20,350 nt of DNA from an uncultured Lachnospiraceae bacterium (GCA_900555005.1 USJM01000011.1:1-20350); one strand, 5' to 3'. Positions 10,079-17,991 are shown, counted from the first letter of the stretch. The notes: generated by a model from the sequence alone, not told the origin. Numbers and translations: made by a program.

Positions 10079-10785
10079 CAAATCCGGACGCTTGCCCTCT
10101 TCTCCCGTCTTCCGGATGATTTTTACACATGTCACAAGCGTATACGCCTCATTCATCTCTTCATGCAGCTCACAGTTTCTGGAAAAGCGGAGGGTATCAA
10201 CAAGACGAAGATCCTGACGGATGCCTGTCCCCTCGCACTTGAGAATTGCCTCCTTACGGCTCCAGAACAGATTCAGCAGTCGTTTTTTTTCATCTGCCGA
10301 GGATGCCTCCAGGAGCAAACGATTCTCAGACTCACTGCATATCTTACGTGCAAGCAGCTCCCGATAGGGAAACCGCGCCTCGATGTCGATTCCGACGGCA
10401 GATGCCTCTGCGGAATCTGATACAACGACAGCCGCATAGCCATTCCTGCTGTGGCTGAGATTAAACAGAATCTCCGGATGCCCGGGCAGATAAGGCTTTC
10501 CCAACACATCTTTCATGAACGGGATGACTGATGATTCATCACCGCTTCCGGCCGGTCCGCGATCTGTCAGCAGCGGCATCCCCCATATTCCTTCTCAAGG
10601 CCGGGGAAGGCCGTCATGATCTCGCGGAGCAGGAACCTGTAAGCTGCTCTCCGAAGCAATGCCCGCCCCACCTTCATCGATTCTGTCCGATCGGATGTCC
10701 ATTTTTCGGCGGAATCAGCCCTTCCCAGGCAGCATTCGTCTTCCTGCTGAATCCTTTCTTCTAGCCGCAGCACTGAAATTTTCAT
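10073..10785 (-). CDS. 4'-phosphopantetheinyl transferase (Sfp family), one frameshift
   Basis: Enzymes of this family move the 4'-phosphopantetheine arm of coenzyme A onto a serine of acyl, peptidyl or aryl carrier proteins. The gene starts at 10785 (MKISVLRLEERI), and its ATG overlaps the stop of the U32 gene as ATGA, so it is translationally coupled. The first part ends at G-L-E-K-E-Y-G-G; one base is missing in a C5 run (10580-10584, G run on the coding strand), after which the frame goes on M-P-L-L-T-D. The second part holds the metal-binding GIDIE and the catalytic FWSRKEAILKCEGTG, plus FNLSHS, all typical of the Sfp type. Corrected length is about 237 residues. No carrier protein or synthase gene is nearby, so the target is unknown. 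Confidence 0.9.
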
Positions 10786-12044
10786 GTCCGCAGTCCATCA
10801 CTCTCCTGAACTCTCAGAATATCATACGTCTCTGCGTCACCGGACAGCCTGACATACAGCTTCTGCAACGGGTGCGGTGCACTCCCCATTTCCATCATAT
10901 TCTCATCCCGGATTTCCTCGACTGTCACACTGACATCCCTGCCATCCGGTTTCATTATTTCAACTCTGTCGCCGACAGAGAATTTGTTTTTCTGCTCGAT
11001 CACAACATATTGCTTCTGGTCGATTTCCAGGATTTCCCTGACCCATCCCAGATATATGAAGCTGCGAATATAGGTATTGCTCCCATACACCTGAGCATCT
11101 GTTCCTGGTTTTCCGTAAAAGAAACCGGTTGTAAAGTCCCTGTAGGTACAGTCCCGTATCTCTTCCCGATACCAGTCCATGTTTGATTCATAGACAGCCC
11201 TGCCCGCCTTCAGATCATCCAGCGCCTTCCTGTAAGTACGTGCTACCGTCGCAACATAAAGGGCTGTTTTCATCCGTCCTTCGATCTTCAGGCTGTCAAT
11301 TCCGGCATGAATCATGTCCGGAATATGCTCAACCATGCAGAGATCCTTCGAGTTGAAGATGTAAGTTCCCCGTTCATTCTCATATACCGGCATGTACTGA
11401 CCCGGTCTTGTCTCCTCCACAATCGCGTATTTCCATCTGCAGGGGTGGGAACATTCTCCCCTGTTTGCATCCCTGCCTGCCAGGAAATTGGATAACAGAC
11501 ACCTCCCGGAATAAGAGATGCACATGGCGCCATGCACAAATGCTTCTATCTCCAGTTCATCCGGAATGTGTTCACGAATCTCCCGAATTTCCTCCAGAGA
11601 TAATTCTCTTCCACAGACCACGCGTTCTGCGCCAAGGCTGTGCCAGAACAAAAACGTCTCCCAGTTCACATTATTTGCCTGGGTGGAAATATGGATCGGA
11701 ATCTGAGGGCACAGCTTCCTGCATCTCATAAACACACCGGGGTCCGCGACCAGCAGCGCATCAGGCTTTATATCCTGCAGCTCCAGGAGGTACGAATCCA
11801 GCGCCTGAAGGTCTTCGTTGTGCGCGATAATATTCACCGTGACATAGACCTTCACGCCTCGCTCGTGAGCGAAACGGATTCCTTCCCGCATTTCCGCGTC
11901 TGAAAAGTTATGCGCCTTTGCACGGAGTGAGAACGCCTCCCCACCGATATAGACTGCATCAGCCCCATAGATAACAGCAATTTTCAGAACTTCAAGACTG
12001 GATGCCGGAACGAGAAGCTCCGGCATATTATTCTCATTATGCAT
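10782..12044 (-). CDS. trhP: U32-family tRNA wobble-uridine 5-hydroxylation protein (TrhP/YrrO-like)
   Basis: Proteins of peptidase family U32 with this layout (E. coli TrhP, B. subtilis YrrO) are not proven proteases; they are needed to make 5-hydroxyuridine at tRNA position 34, with prephenate and an iron-sulfur cluster involved. The 420-residue product opens with the TIM-barrel strand ELLVPASSLEVLKIAVIYGADAVYIGG. Four cysteines fit the cluster ligands: C174 and C181 in MCISYSGRC, C198 and C202 in GECSHPC. The U32 signature SLKIEGRMK follows. A beta-rich collagenase-like tail ends the protein. The ATG at 12044 overlaps the methyltransferase stop by eight bases and follows AGAGGA. Its neighbour is the methyltransferase that acts on 5-hydroxyuridine, which supports this role over a peptidase. 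It could be the P1 or P2 paralogue; only one copy is in view. Confidence 0.85.
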   Translation of the reverse strand: MHNENNMPELLVPASSLEVLKIAVIYGADAVYIGGEAFSLRAKAHNFSDAEMREGIRFAHERGVKVYVTVNIIAHNEDLQALDSYLLELQDIKPDALLVADPGVFMRCRKLCPQIPIHISTQANNVNWETFLFWHSLGAERVVCGRELSLEEIREIREHIPDELEIEAFVHGAMCISYSGRCLLSNFLAGRDANRGECSHPCRWKYAIVEETRPGQYMPVYENERGTYIFNSKDLCMVEHIPDMIHAGIDSLKIEGRMKTALYVATVARTYRKALDDLKAGRAVYESNMDWYREEIRDCTYRDFTTGFFYGKPGTDAQVYGSNTYIRSFIYLGWVREILEIDQKQYVVIEQKNKFSVGDRVEIMKPDGRDVSVTVEEIRDENMMEMGSAPHPLQKLYVRLSGDAETYDILRVQESDGLRT

Positions 12045-12696
12045 AATCCTCTTTCCTGATCGTCACTGCCGCGCCATCCCCGATGGGTACAACTGTTGTA
12101 AGCAGTCCAGGATGGTGCGTCAGCTCATAGAGATAATCCCGCATCCTTTTATGGATCGTCCGTTCCCTGCGCTCAAGCGCAAAATGAGAGTCCAGGATTG
12201 TCATATCCTGCAGGACATTGTCGGATACCAGAACGCCGCCTGTTCGAAGAAGCGCTGCTGCATCAGGCAGGTAGTGTATATACTGCCCTTTTGCCGCATC
12301 CATGAAGATAAAATCGTACTTCTTTCCCTCTGTTACAAGAGAATGAAACACATCCTGAACATCCCCGTGAATCGGATGAATCCGGTTTTTCCATGGAGAA
12401 GCACTGATATTGTCACATGCCTCGCGAAAACGGCTGTCATCTTTTTCCACCGTATCAATCCGGCACTCGCTTATCTCGGTCAGCTTTGCCATCAACATGG
12501 AAGAATAGCCCACCGCTGTCCCGGCTTCAAGGATCGCCGCAGGTTTCACGAGCTCAAGAAATGAGGCCAGAAAGCTCTCCATCTCAATTCTGATGATTGG
12601 AACGCCTCCGGCCTCCGCCTTTTGTCGTATGCTGTCAAGATAGGCTCCCTGGCCGCAGCTCAGGGAATGAAGATATGCAGAGATCCGCTCCTGCAA
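12037..12696 (-). CDS. trmR: tRNA 5-hydroxyuridine O-methyltransferase (TrmR/YrrM-like)
   Basis: This is a class I SAM-dependent O-methyltransferase of the COMT-like group. The SAM loop reads ILEAGTAVGYSSMLMA, followed by the acidic ribose-binding end of strand 2 (IDTVEKD) and the metal-site region FIFMDAAKGQY; SDNVL lies further on. In B. subtilis the homologue TrmR methylates 5-hydroxyuridine at tRNA position 34 and its gene sits beside the U32 genes, as here. I choose the TTG at 12696 (LQERISAYLHSL) because GGAGGTGG lies seven bases before it and homologues start there; longer frames reach 12747 or 12801 but the latter runs into the preceding gene. That gives 219 residues. A catechol or caffeoyl-CoA methyltransferase would look alike; the neighbour decides. 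Confidence 0.82.
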   Translation of the reverse strand: MQERISAYLHSLSCGQGAYLDSIRQKAEAGGVPIIRIEMESFLASFLELVKPAAILEAGTAVGYSSMLMAKLTEISECRIDTVEKDDSRFREACDNISASPWKNRIHPIHGDVQDVFHSLVTEGKKYDFIFMDAAKGQYIHYLPDAAALLRTGGVLVSDNVLQDMTILDSHFALERRERTIHKRMRDYLYELTHHPGLLTTVVPIGDGAAVTIRKEDYA

Positions 12697-12757
12697 GCTT
12701 CCACCTCCATCATGATTTTGTTCATCACTCAACCTGAAAATACGCATCCCATGCTTT

Positions 12758-13114
12758 TCAGAGGATATCATCCATCCCTGACAGATCAATCTCCGCCACA
12801 TTCAGAATCTGAAGCGCACTGTTCTTCAGGAGTTTGCATAAGACCAGCTCGGCATTCAGGTAACGATCCGAGACCGGATCCAGGCGAAGCTGCTGGCGCT
12901 GCCGGTAGAGTTCATCACGCATTCCGGCAGCCTCATCCCCCGAATAGTTTCTGGCAATATAGTTTTCCCGGCGGAACCGGTCAGCCTTCTGTTTTCTGTC
13001 CGGATACTTCAGAATCTCCTCCAGCGCCGAGGTATAGTCTGTATATGCCTGACTGTTCTTAATGGCGCCGAGGAGTGCATCTGTATACTTCTGAACTTCT
13101 TCGTCTGACTGCAT
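12758..13114 (-). CDS. YlbF/YmcA-family protein (Com_YlbF domain)
   Basis: A small all-helical protein of 118 residues from the YlbF/YmcA family. In B. subtilis YlbF and YmcA form a complex with YaaT that steers RNase Y in mRNA maturation and affects competence, sporulation and biofilm. Visible here are an N-terminal helix (EEVQKYTDALLGAIKNSQAYTDY), a basic middle (RKQKADRFRREN) and a C-terminal helix with LVLCKLLKNSALQILN. The charged segments would allow a coiled pair of helices. The ATG at 13114 overlaps the RNase J stop as TGATG; a GTG one codon earlier is possible. The direct coupling to RNase J fits a role in RNA turnover. Which paralogue it is cannot be told from this sequence. Confidence 0.8.
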   Translation of the reverse strand: MQSDEEVQKYTDALLGAIKNSQAYTDYTSALEEILKYPDRKQKADRFRRENYIARNYSGDEAAGMRDELYRQRQQLRLDPVSDRYLNAELVLCKLLKNSALQILNVAEIDLSGMDDIL

Positions 13115-14781
13115 CACTCACTGACTTCCTCAATAATCGGAAGAATCATCGGATTGCGTTTTGTCCGCTTCCAGATGAAATCCCCCAGGTCATCCCGGAC
13201 CGCTGTCTTGATCCTGCCCCAGTCGGAAGACTTCCCCTTCAGGCACTTCTCCACAGCGTCCTCTACAACCTCCTGAGCCTCGTCCATCAGTTCCTCAGAC
13301 TCCCGCACATAGACAAATCCCCGCGAAACAATATCCGGTCCTGCCAGGATTTCCCGGCTCCTTGAGCCTAGTGTCATCACAACCATGATGATGCCATCCT
13401 CCGCAAGCCGCTGTCTGTCCCTCAGGACAATATTGCCTACATCACCGACTCCCAGTCCATCTACAAGAATCGGGCCATTCTGGACATGCCCTGCAATGTT
13501 TGCATGGTTGTCAGAGAGCTCCAGAACATCGCCACTGTGCATCATGATGATATGCTTCGAATCATATCCGAGAAGCCGGGCGACCTTCGCCTGCGCAACC
13601 CTGTGGCGGACTTCCCCATGTACCGGGATCGCGAACTGAGGCCTTACGAGTGAATAGATCAGCTTGATCTCCTCCTGGCATGGATGCCCCGATACATGCG
13701 TATCCTGGAAGATCACATCGGCGCCTTTCTCATACAGCTCGTTCATCACCTTCGAGACAGACTTCTCATTACCCGGAATCGGGTTTGAAGAGAAGACAAT
13801 CAAATCTCCGGCCTTTATCTGCACTTTCTTATGCAGACCGGCTGCCATCCTGGAAAGTGCCGCCATAGACTCTCCCTGGCTGCCTGTTGTAATCAGAACA
13901 ATCCTGTCATCCGGATAGTTCTTCATCTCATCCAGTGTGATCAGTGTGTTCTCAGGAATGGTGATACGCCCAAGCTCCTCCGCGACAGAGATCACATTCA
14001 CCATCGAGCGTCCCTCGATGACAACCTTCCTGCCGTACTTGTTGGCGGTATTGATGATCTGCTGGACCCTGTCCACATTGGATGCGAAAGTCGCAACAAT
14101 CAGCCGCTGTCTCTTATGCTCGCCAAATATCTGATCGAACGCTTTTCCAATCGTGCTCTCGGACGGCGTATAGCCCGGCCGTTCCGCGTTGGTCGAATCG
14201 CACATAAGAGCAAGTACACCCTTTTTCCCGATCTCGCCAAGGCGCTGAAGATCAATCGCATCCCCAAAGACAGGCGTGAAATCCACCTTGAAATCTCCTG
14301 TATGGATGACGGTTCCGGCAGGGCAGGTGATCGCAAGTGCCACTGCATCCTGAATCGAGTGGTTGGTCTTGATGAACTCCACCCGGAACTTTCCCAGGTT
14401 AATCGACTGGCCCGGATGGACAACCTTCCGCTTTGTCGTCCTGATCAGATCATGCTCTGTCAGTTTCAGCTCTATCAGCCCCATCGTCAGCTTTGTCGCA
14501 TAGATTGGAACATTCAGCTGCTTCAGGATATACGGGAGTGCTCCGATGTGATCTTCATGTCCGTGCGTGAACACGAACCCCTTCACCTTTGCTGCATTGT
14601 CAAGCAGATAGGTGATATCCGGTATACACAGATCAATGCCGTACATGTCATCCTCCGGAAATGCGAGGCCGCAATCCACGACAATGATGCTGTCTTCATA
14701 CTCAAACGCGGTAATATTCATGCCGATGGCCTCGAGGCCGCCGAGCGGAATTACCTTTAACTTACTGGTTGTGTGTCCCAA
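13114..14781 (-). CDS. rnj: Ribonuclease J
   Basis: RNase J is a metallo-beta-lactamase nuclease with 5'-exonuclease and endonuclease activity, central to mRNA decay and rRNA maturation in Firmicutes. The 555-residue product has the family length. The metal site is THGHEDH at 72-78, followed by later ligand motifs NHSIQDA, IHTGDFK and, in the beta-CASP part, PVHGEVRH. The beta-CASP domain includes VATFASNVDRVQQI and ITTGSQGE. The C-terminal domain begins near residue 450 (GNIVLRDRQRLAEDGI). The start is TTG at 14781, with AGGAGG six bases upstream; there is no better ATG. A run of ten-base repeats ends at that binding site. The gene is intact and is coupled to the YlbF-family gene. A single RNase J is visible, so J1 versus J2 is not assigned. 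Confidence 0.96.
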   Translation of the reverse strand: MGHTTSKLKVIPLGGLEAIGMNITAFEYEDSIIVVDCGLAFPEDDMYGIDLCIPDITYLLDNAAKVKGFVFTHGHEDHIGALPYILKQLNVPIYATKLTMGLIELKLTEHDLIRTTKRKVVHPGQSINLGKFRVEFIKTNHSIQDAVALAITCPAGTVIHTGDFKVDFTPVFGDAIDLQRLGEIGKKGVLALMCDSTNAERPGYTPSESTIGKAFDQIFGEHKRQRLIVATFASNVDRVQQIINTANKYGRKVVIEGRSMVNVISVAEELGRITIPENTLITLDEMKNYPDDRIVLITTGSQGESMAALSRMAAGLHKKVQIKAGDLIVFSSNPIPGNEKSVSKVMNELYEKGADVIFQDTHVSGHPCQEEIKLIYSLVRPQFAIPVHGEVRHRVAQAKVARLLGYDSKHIIMMHSGDVLELSDNHANIAGHVQNGPILVDGLGVGDVGNIVLRDRQRLAEDGIIMVVMTLGSRSREILAGPDIVSRGFVYVRESEELMDEAQEVVEDAVEKCLKGKSSDWGRIKTAVRDDLGDFIWKRTKRNPMILPIIEEVSE

Positions 14782-14790
14782 TGAATCCTC

Positions 14791-14850
14791 CTTATTCGTT
14801 CTTATTCGTTCTTATTTGTTCTTGATTGTTCTTGTTCGTTCTTGTTCATA
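14791..14850 (-). repeat. Six tandem decamers in the RNase J leader
   Basis: Plus-strand units are CTTATTCGTT twice, then CTTATTTGTT, CTTGATTGTT, CTTGTTCGTT and the diverged CTTGTTCATA, all in exact ten-base register. In the mRNA sense the unit is AACGAATAAG, and the last copy merges with the AGGAGG of the RNase J gene. The leader is therefore purine-rich and unstructured. No function is known to me for it. Confidence 0.85.
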
Positions 14851-14884
14851 CTGTGATCTGAGTGTCAAAAGTACCTTTTGCCGC

Positions 14885-15142
14885 TCAGACCAGGTCTGTG
14901 TCCTCCAGCATTTCCGAAAAAACACCTGAGACAGCAGAAAGCTCCTGATCGCTGTCAACAAACTCATAGGATGCCTCTTCGTCCCCATCCTTTGAGATGT
15001 CCTTCATGATGTAAGCTTCCCCATCTCCTTCCTCGGAATCTGTCACAAGAATATAATTGTGTCCACCGATTCTGGTCTGCTCCAGTACATAAAACCAGAC
15101 CGCCTCACTCCCGTCAGGCGGTGTAAAACAAATCTTTTCCAT
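14885..15142 (-). CDS. DUF1292 family protein (YrzB-like)
   Basis: An 85-residue, strongly acidic protein (start MEKICFTPPDGSEAVWFYVLEQTRIGG). The pattern of a short N-terminal strand, an F-x-V-L-E-Q-T segment, a central Y-I-L-V-T-D and the A-Y-I-M-K-D strand is that of DUF1292, whose role is unknown. In B. subtilis the homologue yrzB sits right after yrzL (ireB) and yrrK (ruvX), exactly the order here. Only 27 bases separate it from ruvX, so it is in the same operon. The acidic C-terminus (about residues 55-85) looks flexible. The start has an AAGGA-type site upstream. No frame problem is seen. Confidence 0.85.
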   Translation of the reverse strand: MEKICFTPPDGSEAVWFYVLEQTRIGGHNYILVTDSEEGDGEAYIMKDISKDGDEEASYEFVDSDQELSAVSGVFSEMLEDTDLV

Positions 15143-15169
15143 GCCCTGTACCCTGTCCTTCTCTCCCGC

Positions 15170-15688
15170 TTATGCCACAGTCCCGGGATGTTCTGTCTCA
15201 TATTCTGCAATCAGAGCTTCGGCATCTGTTTCGGGAACGTTTCCGGAAGAATGTACGCAATCAAGATAACCCTGCAGAATCAGCATCGCCGCAATTTCAT
15301 CCACGTACGTCTTCCGGTCCTGCTCCGCCACCTCTGTCGCCTGCATCGTCCGGTCAGCTGCGACGGTTGTCAGCCGCTCGTCCCAATATACGACAGGAAG
15401 ATCTGTCCTTTTCCGAACCATCTCCCCAAATATCAGCGTCCGGTACGTCCGCTCGGAAACCCTTCCGCCCATTGTACGCGGAAGGCCAAGTACAATGACT
15501 TCCACTCTTCTTTCCCTGGCCAGCTCATCAATTCTTGCAAGCGTTTGACGCAGCTTGTTTTCACTCTTCCTTCGAATAATCTCAAGCCCCTGGGCTGTGA
15601 CGCCAAGCGCATCTGAGGCCGAAACGCCCACCGTCTTTGCTCCGAAATCCAGTCCCAGTGCCCGGACACTCCCTGCCGCTGCCATCAT
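15170..15688 (-). CDS. ruvX: Holliday-junction resolvase-like protein RuvX (YqgF)
   Basis: RuvX/YqgF has an RNase H-like fold; family members have been tied to 5' processing of pre-16S rRNA and to Holliday-junction cutting. The N-terminal active-site strand is A-L-G-L-D-F-G-A-K-T-V-G-V-S-A-S-D with the first catalytic aspartate, followed by VIVLGLPRTMGG and the DERLTT motif; the last acidic residue is in YVDEIAA. The stretch after LGLP (RTMGGRVSERTYRT) differs from the common NMDG pattern but stays in frame. I start at ATG 15688, which overlaps the IreB stop as ATGA; ATG 15703 and ATG 15685 are alternatives. The protein has 172 residues, slightly long because of a C-terminal tail. Confidence 0.92.
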   Translation of the reverse strand: MMAAAGSVRALGLDFGAKTVGVSASDALGVTAQGLEIIRRKSENKLRQTLARIDELARERRVEVIVLGLPRTMGGRVSERTYRTLIFGEMVRKRTDLPVVYWDERLTTVAADRTMQATEVAEQDRKTYVDEIAAMLILQGYLDCVHSSGNVPETDAEALIAEYETEHPGTVA

Positions 15689-15957
15689 GAACCACTTTTC
15701 CATGACTGATTGCGGATATATTCCTTCAGCAGCTCCTCCACAATCTCATCACGCTCCACCTTCATGATCATGCTGCGGGCATTCTTATGGCTGGTAATGT
15801 ACGTTGGATCTCCGGAAATGATATATCCGACAATCTGATTGACCGGATTATACCCCTTCTCTGTCATCGCATTGTACACAAGCTCAAGAACCTTTTTGAC
15901 CTTCATCTCCGGGTCATTGTCAACATTAAAGTACTGAGTGCTGTAAATATCTGCCAT
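15685..15957 (-). CDS. ireB: IreB family regulatory phosphoprotein (YrzL/DUF965)
   Basis: A 90-residue protein of the IreB family. In Enterococcus faecalis IreB is phosphorylated on threonine by the PASTA kinase IreK and dampens cephalosporin resistance. The start MADIYSTQYFNVDNDPEMKVKK at 15957 fits homologues; a longer frame to 15996 lacks a binding site. The hallmark core KGYNPVNQIVGYIISGDPTYITSHKNARSMI occupies about residues 36-66, then KVERDEIVEELLKEYI. Threonines near the N-terminus match the phosphorylated region only loosely. It is the first gene of the operon that runs through ruvX, DUF1292 and RNase J, behind its own promoter, the same order as yrzL-yrrK-yrzB in Bacillus (where alaS precedes; here it does not). 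Confidence 0.93.
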   Translation of the reverse strand: MADIYSTQYFNVDNDPEMKVKKVLELVYNAMTEKGYNPVNQIVGYIISGDPTYITSHKNARSMIMKVERDEIVEELLKEYIRNQSWKSGS

Positions 15958-16010
15958 ATCTTTCTGCCCTTGCACGCCGCTGCGTGCCGATATCATACTA
16001 AGCTGAACTT

Positions 16011-16039
16011 ATTCTATACTAACAGTGCTGAACTTTCAA
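16011..16039 (-). promoter_or_regulatory. Promoter of the ireB-ruvX-RNase J operon
   Basis: Minus-strand TTGAAA (16034-16039), 17 bases, TAGAAT (16011-16016): five of six at each box. The -10 coincides with the mtaB stop codon, so the promoter sits inside the end of mtaB and the operon can be read separately from it. Confidence 0.7.
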
Positions 16040-17515
16040 CAGCAAGACTTCCTCGGATAATCCTGCCCCGGATATCGACTGTAGCCGGAACAGCAACCCG
16101 GATGTAATCCTTTGAATACCCCGCATACCAGACAATGTTCCCGTCAGCCGGACTCTCCAGATCCGGAATCAGCTTCACGGCCGCCTCCATACCCCGCAAC
16201 AGCTTCGTCTCCTGCTGCGCCGCATTCGGTACACTTGCATCATAGCGTTCTTCTACAAGAACTTCTGCTCTTGCGCCATCCTTTCCAGCGATAAATGAGA
16301 TCTGATTCTTCCTGTTCAAGTCCTCAAGCACCTGTGCCCGTCTTGCTTTGACCACCTCCGGTATCTGTCCTTCCATCCGGTCTGCCCGCGTCCCTGCTCT
16401 TCGCAATAACGGAAAACATGCGTCTCATAGAGCTGAATCTTCCGGAGATATTCGACCGTTTCCAGAAATTCCTGCTCTGTTTCCTGTGGGAAGCCAACGA
16501 TGATATCCGTCGTCAGTGCCGGCTTGTCAAAGTATTTTCTCAGAACAGACACACAGCGGCTGTATTCCTTTGTTGTATAGTGTCGATTCATACGATTCAA
16601 TACAGTGTCTGATCCACTCTGCAGAGAAAGGTGAAAATGTGGACAAAGTTTTCCGATTTGCGACAGCCGCGCTGCCGTCTCCTCCGTAATGATCGTGGGT
16701 TCGAGCGACCCCAGCCGTATTCTCTCAATCCCGGCAATTCCGGCGACCCGCTCAACCAGCTCAATCAGCCTTGACCGTTCCTGCCAGGTGCTCCCGTCGG
16801 ATTCCGGAAAGTCTACTCCGTAGGAAGAAAGATGGATGCCGGTCAGGACAACCTCGCTGGTTCCCTCCTCTGCCAGATGGGTCAGCTCCTGGACAATGTC
16901 GTCCATGCTTCTGGAGCGGACATGTCCGCGAGCATATGGAATAATGCAATAGCTGCAATACATATCACAGCCATCCTGTACTTTTATATATGCGCGGGTA
17001 TGTCCCTCTACTTTCGGGAGCGCCAGCTTCTCCGGTTTTTCCAGCTTTCTCAGGTCTGCGACATCCACCACAGATTGAACTGACAGATTCGTCCTGCACT
17101 GCTTCCCCGTTTCGGGCAGCCTTTCCGGCGCCTCTTCACGGGACTTTGTCTCCCTTCGCTCTTCGAATCGTTCGATTTCATGAACAATATCCTGCTTTCG
17201 TCCTGTTCCGAGAATGATATCCGCATCAATCTGAGGACCTGTTTTATCAATTGCAGTCTGTACGTAACAGCCTGCAGCAATCACAACTGCCCCGGGATTC
17301 ATTTTTCTTGCCCGGTGAATCATCTGCCGGCTTTTTCGGTCTGCAATGTTGGTAACAGAGCACGTATTGATCACATAGACATCTGCCGGCTCTGAGAACG
17401 GTACAATCTCAAAACCCGCTTCCTTCAGCAGCGCTGCCATTGAATCTGTCTCATATGCATTGACCTTGCATCCCAGATTATGGAGAGCTGCTCTTTTTCC
17501 TGTAAATTGTTTCAT
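16014..17515 (-). CDS. mtaB: tRNA t6A37 methylthiotransferase MtaB, one frameshift
   Basis: MtaB is a radical-SAM enzyme with two iron-sulfur clusters that adds a methylthio group to t6A at position 37 of tRNAs reading ANN codons. The start chosen is the ATG at 17515 (MKQFTGKRAALHNLGCKVN); the frame extends to 17578 without a good site. The N-terminal UPF0004 domain carries the three cluster cysteines (LGCKVN, NTCSVTN, AAGCYV). The radical-SAM cluster is CDMYCSYC, and a charged insertion before it makes the protein longer than usual, near 500 residues. At about 16403 one base is missing (TTGCG for TTCGCG): F-R-Y then shifts, and the other frame resumes R-R-A-G-T-R-A-D-R-M. The TRAM RNA-binding domain closes the protein. 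RimO is excluded by the sequence style and context only in part. Confidence 0.92.
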
Positions 17516-17534
17516 ATACCCGGTTCCTGCTGTA

Positions 17535-17563
17535 TTGACTTTTGATTTTGGAAACGATAGACT
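17535..17563 (+). promoter_or_regulatory. Promoter of the HPr-like gene, with a possible cre site
   Basis: Plus-strand TTGACT (17535-17540), 17 bases, TAGACT (17558-17563). Bases 17548-17563 match the catabolite-response consensus WTGNAAACGNWNNCAW except for the final CA (TTGGAAACGAT core), lying over the spacer and -10, where a bound CcpA would repress. The promoter is fair; the cre reading is tentative. Confidence 0.5.
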
Positions 17564-17639
17564 ACTTCTGTATTCCACATGGTCAGATTCAGTGCCTTCA
17601 AAACAGATGGCCTATTGCTTATTGGGAGGATACAGAATT

Positions 17640-17873
17640 ATGAAAACAGTAAAGATCTCTCTGAATTCGATTGATAAAGTCAAGTCTTTTGTGAATGATA
17701 TTACAAAGTTCGATAACGACTTTGATCTGGTTTCCGGCAGATATGTCATCGATGCCAAATCAATCATGGGCATCTTCAGCCTGGATCTCTCAAAGCCGAT
17801 CGATCTCAGTATTCATGCCGAAGACAATCTCGACAGCATTCTTGAAGTATTGAAGCCGTATATGGTTCAGTGA
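17640..17873 (+). CDS. HPr-like protein lacking the phosphocarrier histidine
   Basis: The 77-residue product (MKTVKISLNSIDKVKSFVNDITKF) has the HPr fold pattern. KSIMGIFSLDLSKP at 40-53 matches the HPr regulatory-serine segment KSIMGVMSLGIAKG, with Ser41 in the place of Ser46. The usual G-I-H-A-R-P-A loop with His15 is replaced by S-I-D-K-V-K; the only histidine is His59. So it cannot carry phosphate between enzyme I and the sugar permeases in the normal way. It resembles Crh of Bacillus in keeping the serine while losing the histidine, and similar small proteins are, to my knowledge, common in Lachnospiraceae. GGGAGG precedes the ATG (17640). It is a lone plus-strand gene with its own promoter and terminator, between mtaB and thiI. 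Role: likely regulatory, unproven. Confidence 0.85.
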   Translation: MKTVKISLNSIDKVKSFVNDITKFDNDFDLVSGRYVIDAKSIMGIFSLDLSKPIDLSIHAEDNLDSILEVLKPYMVQ

Positions 17874-17918
17874 GAATACCTGCTTCTCTAACTTTCGATC
17901 GTCACATCCTGCCTTCGC

Positions 17919-17946
17919 AGCCTCTGCAGATGCAGAGGCTTTTTTA
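17919..17946 (+). terminator. Intrinsic terminator after the HPr-like gene
   Basis: Perfect ten-base arms AGCCTCTGCA (17919-17928) and TGCAGAGGCT (17931-17940) are followed by TTTTTT on the plus strand. There is no U-run on the other side, so it serves the HPr-like gene and not thiI, which ends head-on at 17992. Confidence 0.92.
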
Positions 17947-17991
17947 TTTCATCCTTGTCTTTCAGACTTTTTTCCAGCTTCAGCTCGTGGA

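Noticed and set aside
10782..12044. Collagenase-like secreted protease
   Set aside because: The U32 name suggests a peptidase, but there is no signal peptide, the four cysteines fit an iron-sulfur cluster, and the neighbour is the methyltransferase for the same tRNA base.
13831..14760. Plus-strand frame of 309 codons opposite RNase J
   Set aside because: A shadow of the RNase J gene, which is complete and has all its metal-site motifs on the minus strand.
14791..14850. CRISPR array
   Set aside because: Units are ten bases long and directly tandem, with no spacers and no cas genes.
14851..14884. Promoter for RNase J from a perfect TTGACA upstream of the decamers
   Set aside because: No acceptable -10 lies 16-18 bases downstream, so I keep the gene as part of the ireB operon.
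15420..15490. Pair of compensating frame errors in ruvX
   Set aside because: The stretch after LGLP is unlike the usual pattern, but the alternative frames give less family-like residues, and the frame before and after is the same.
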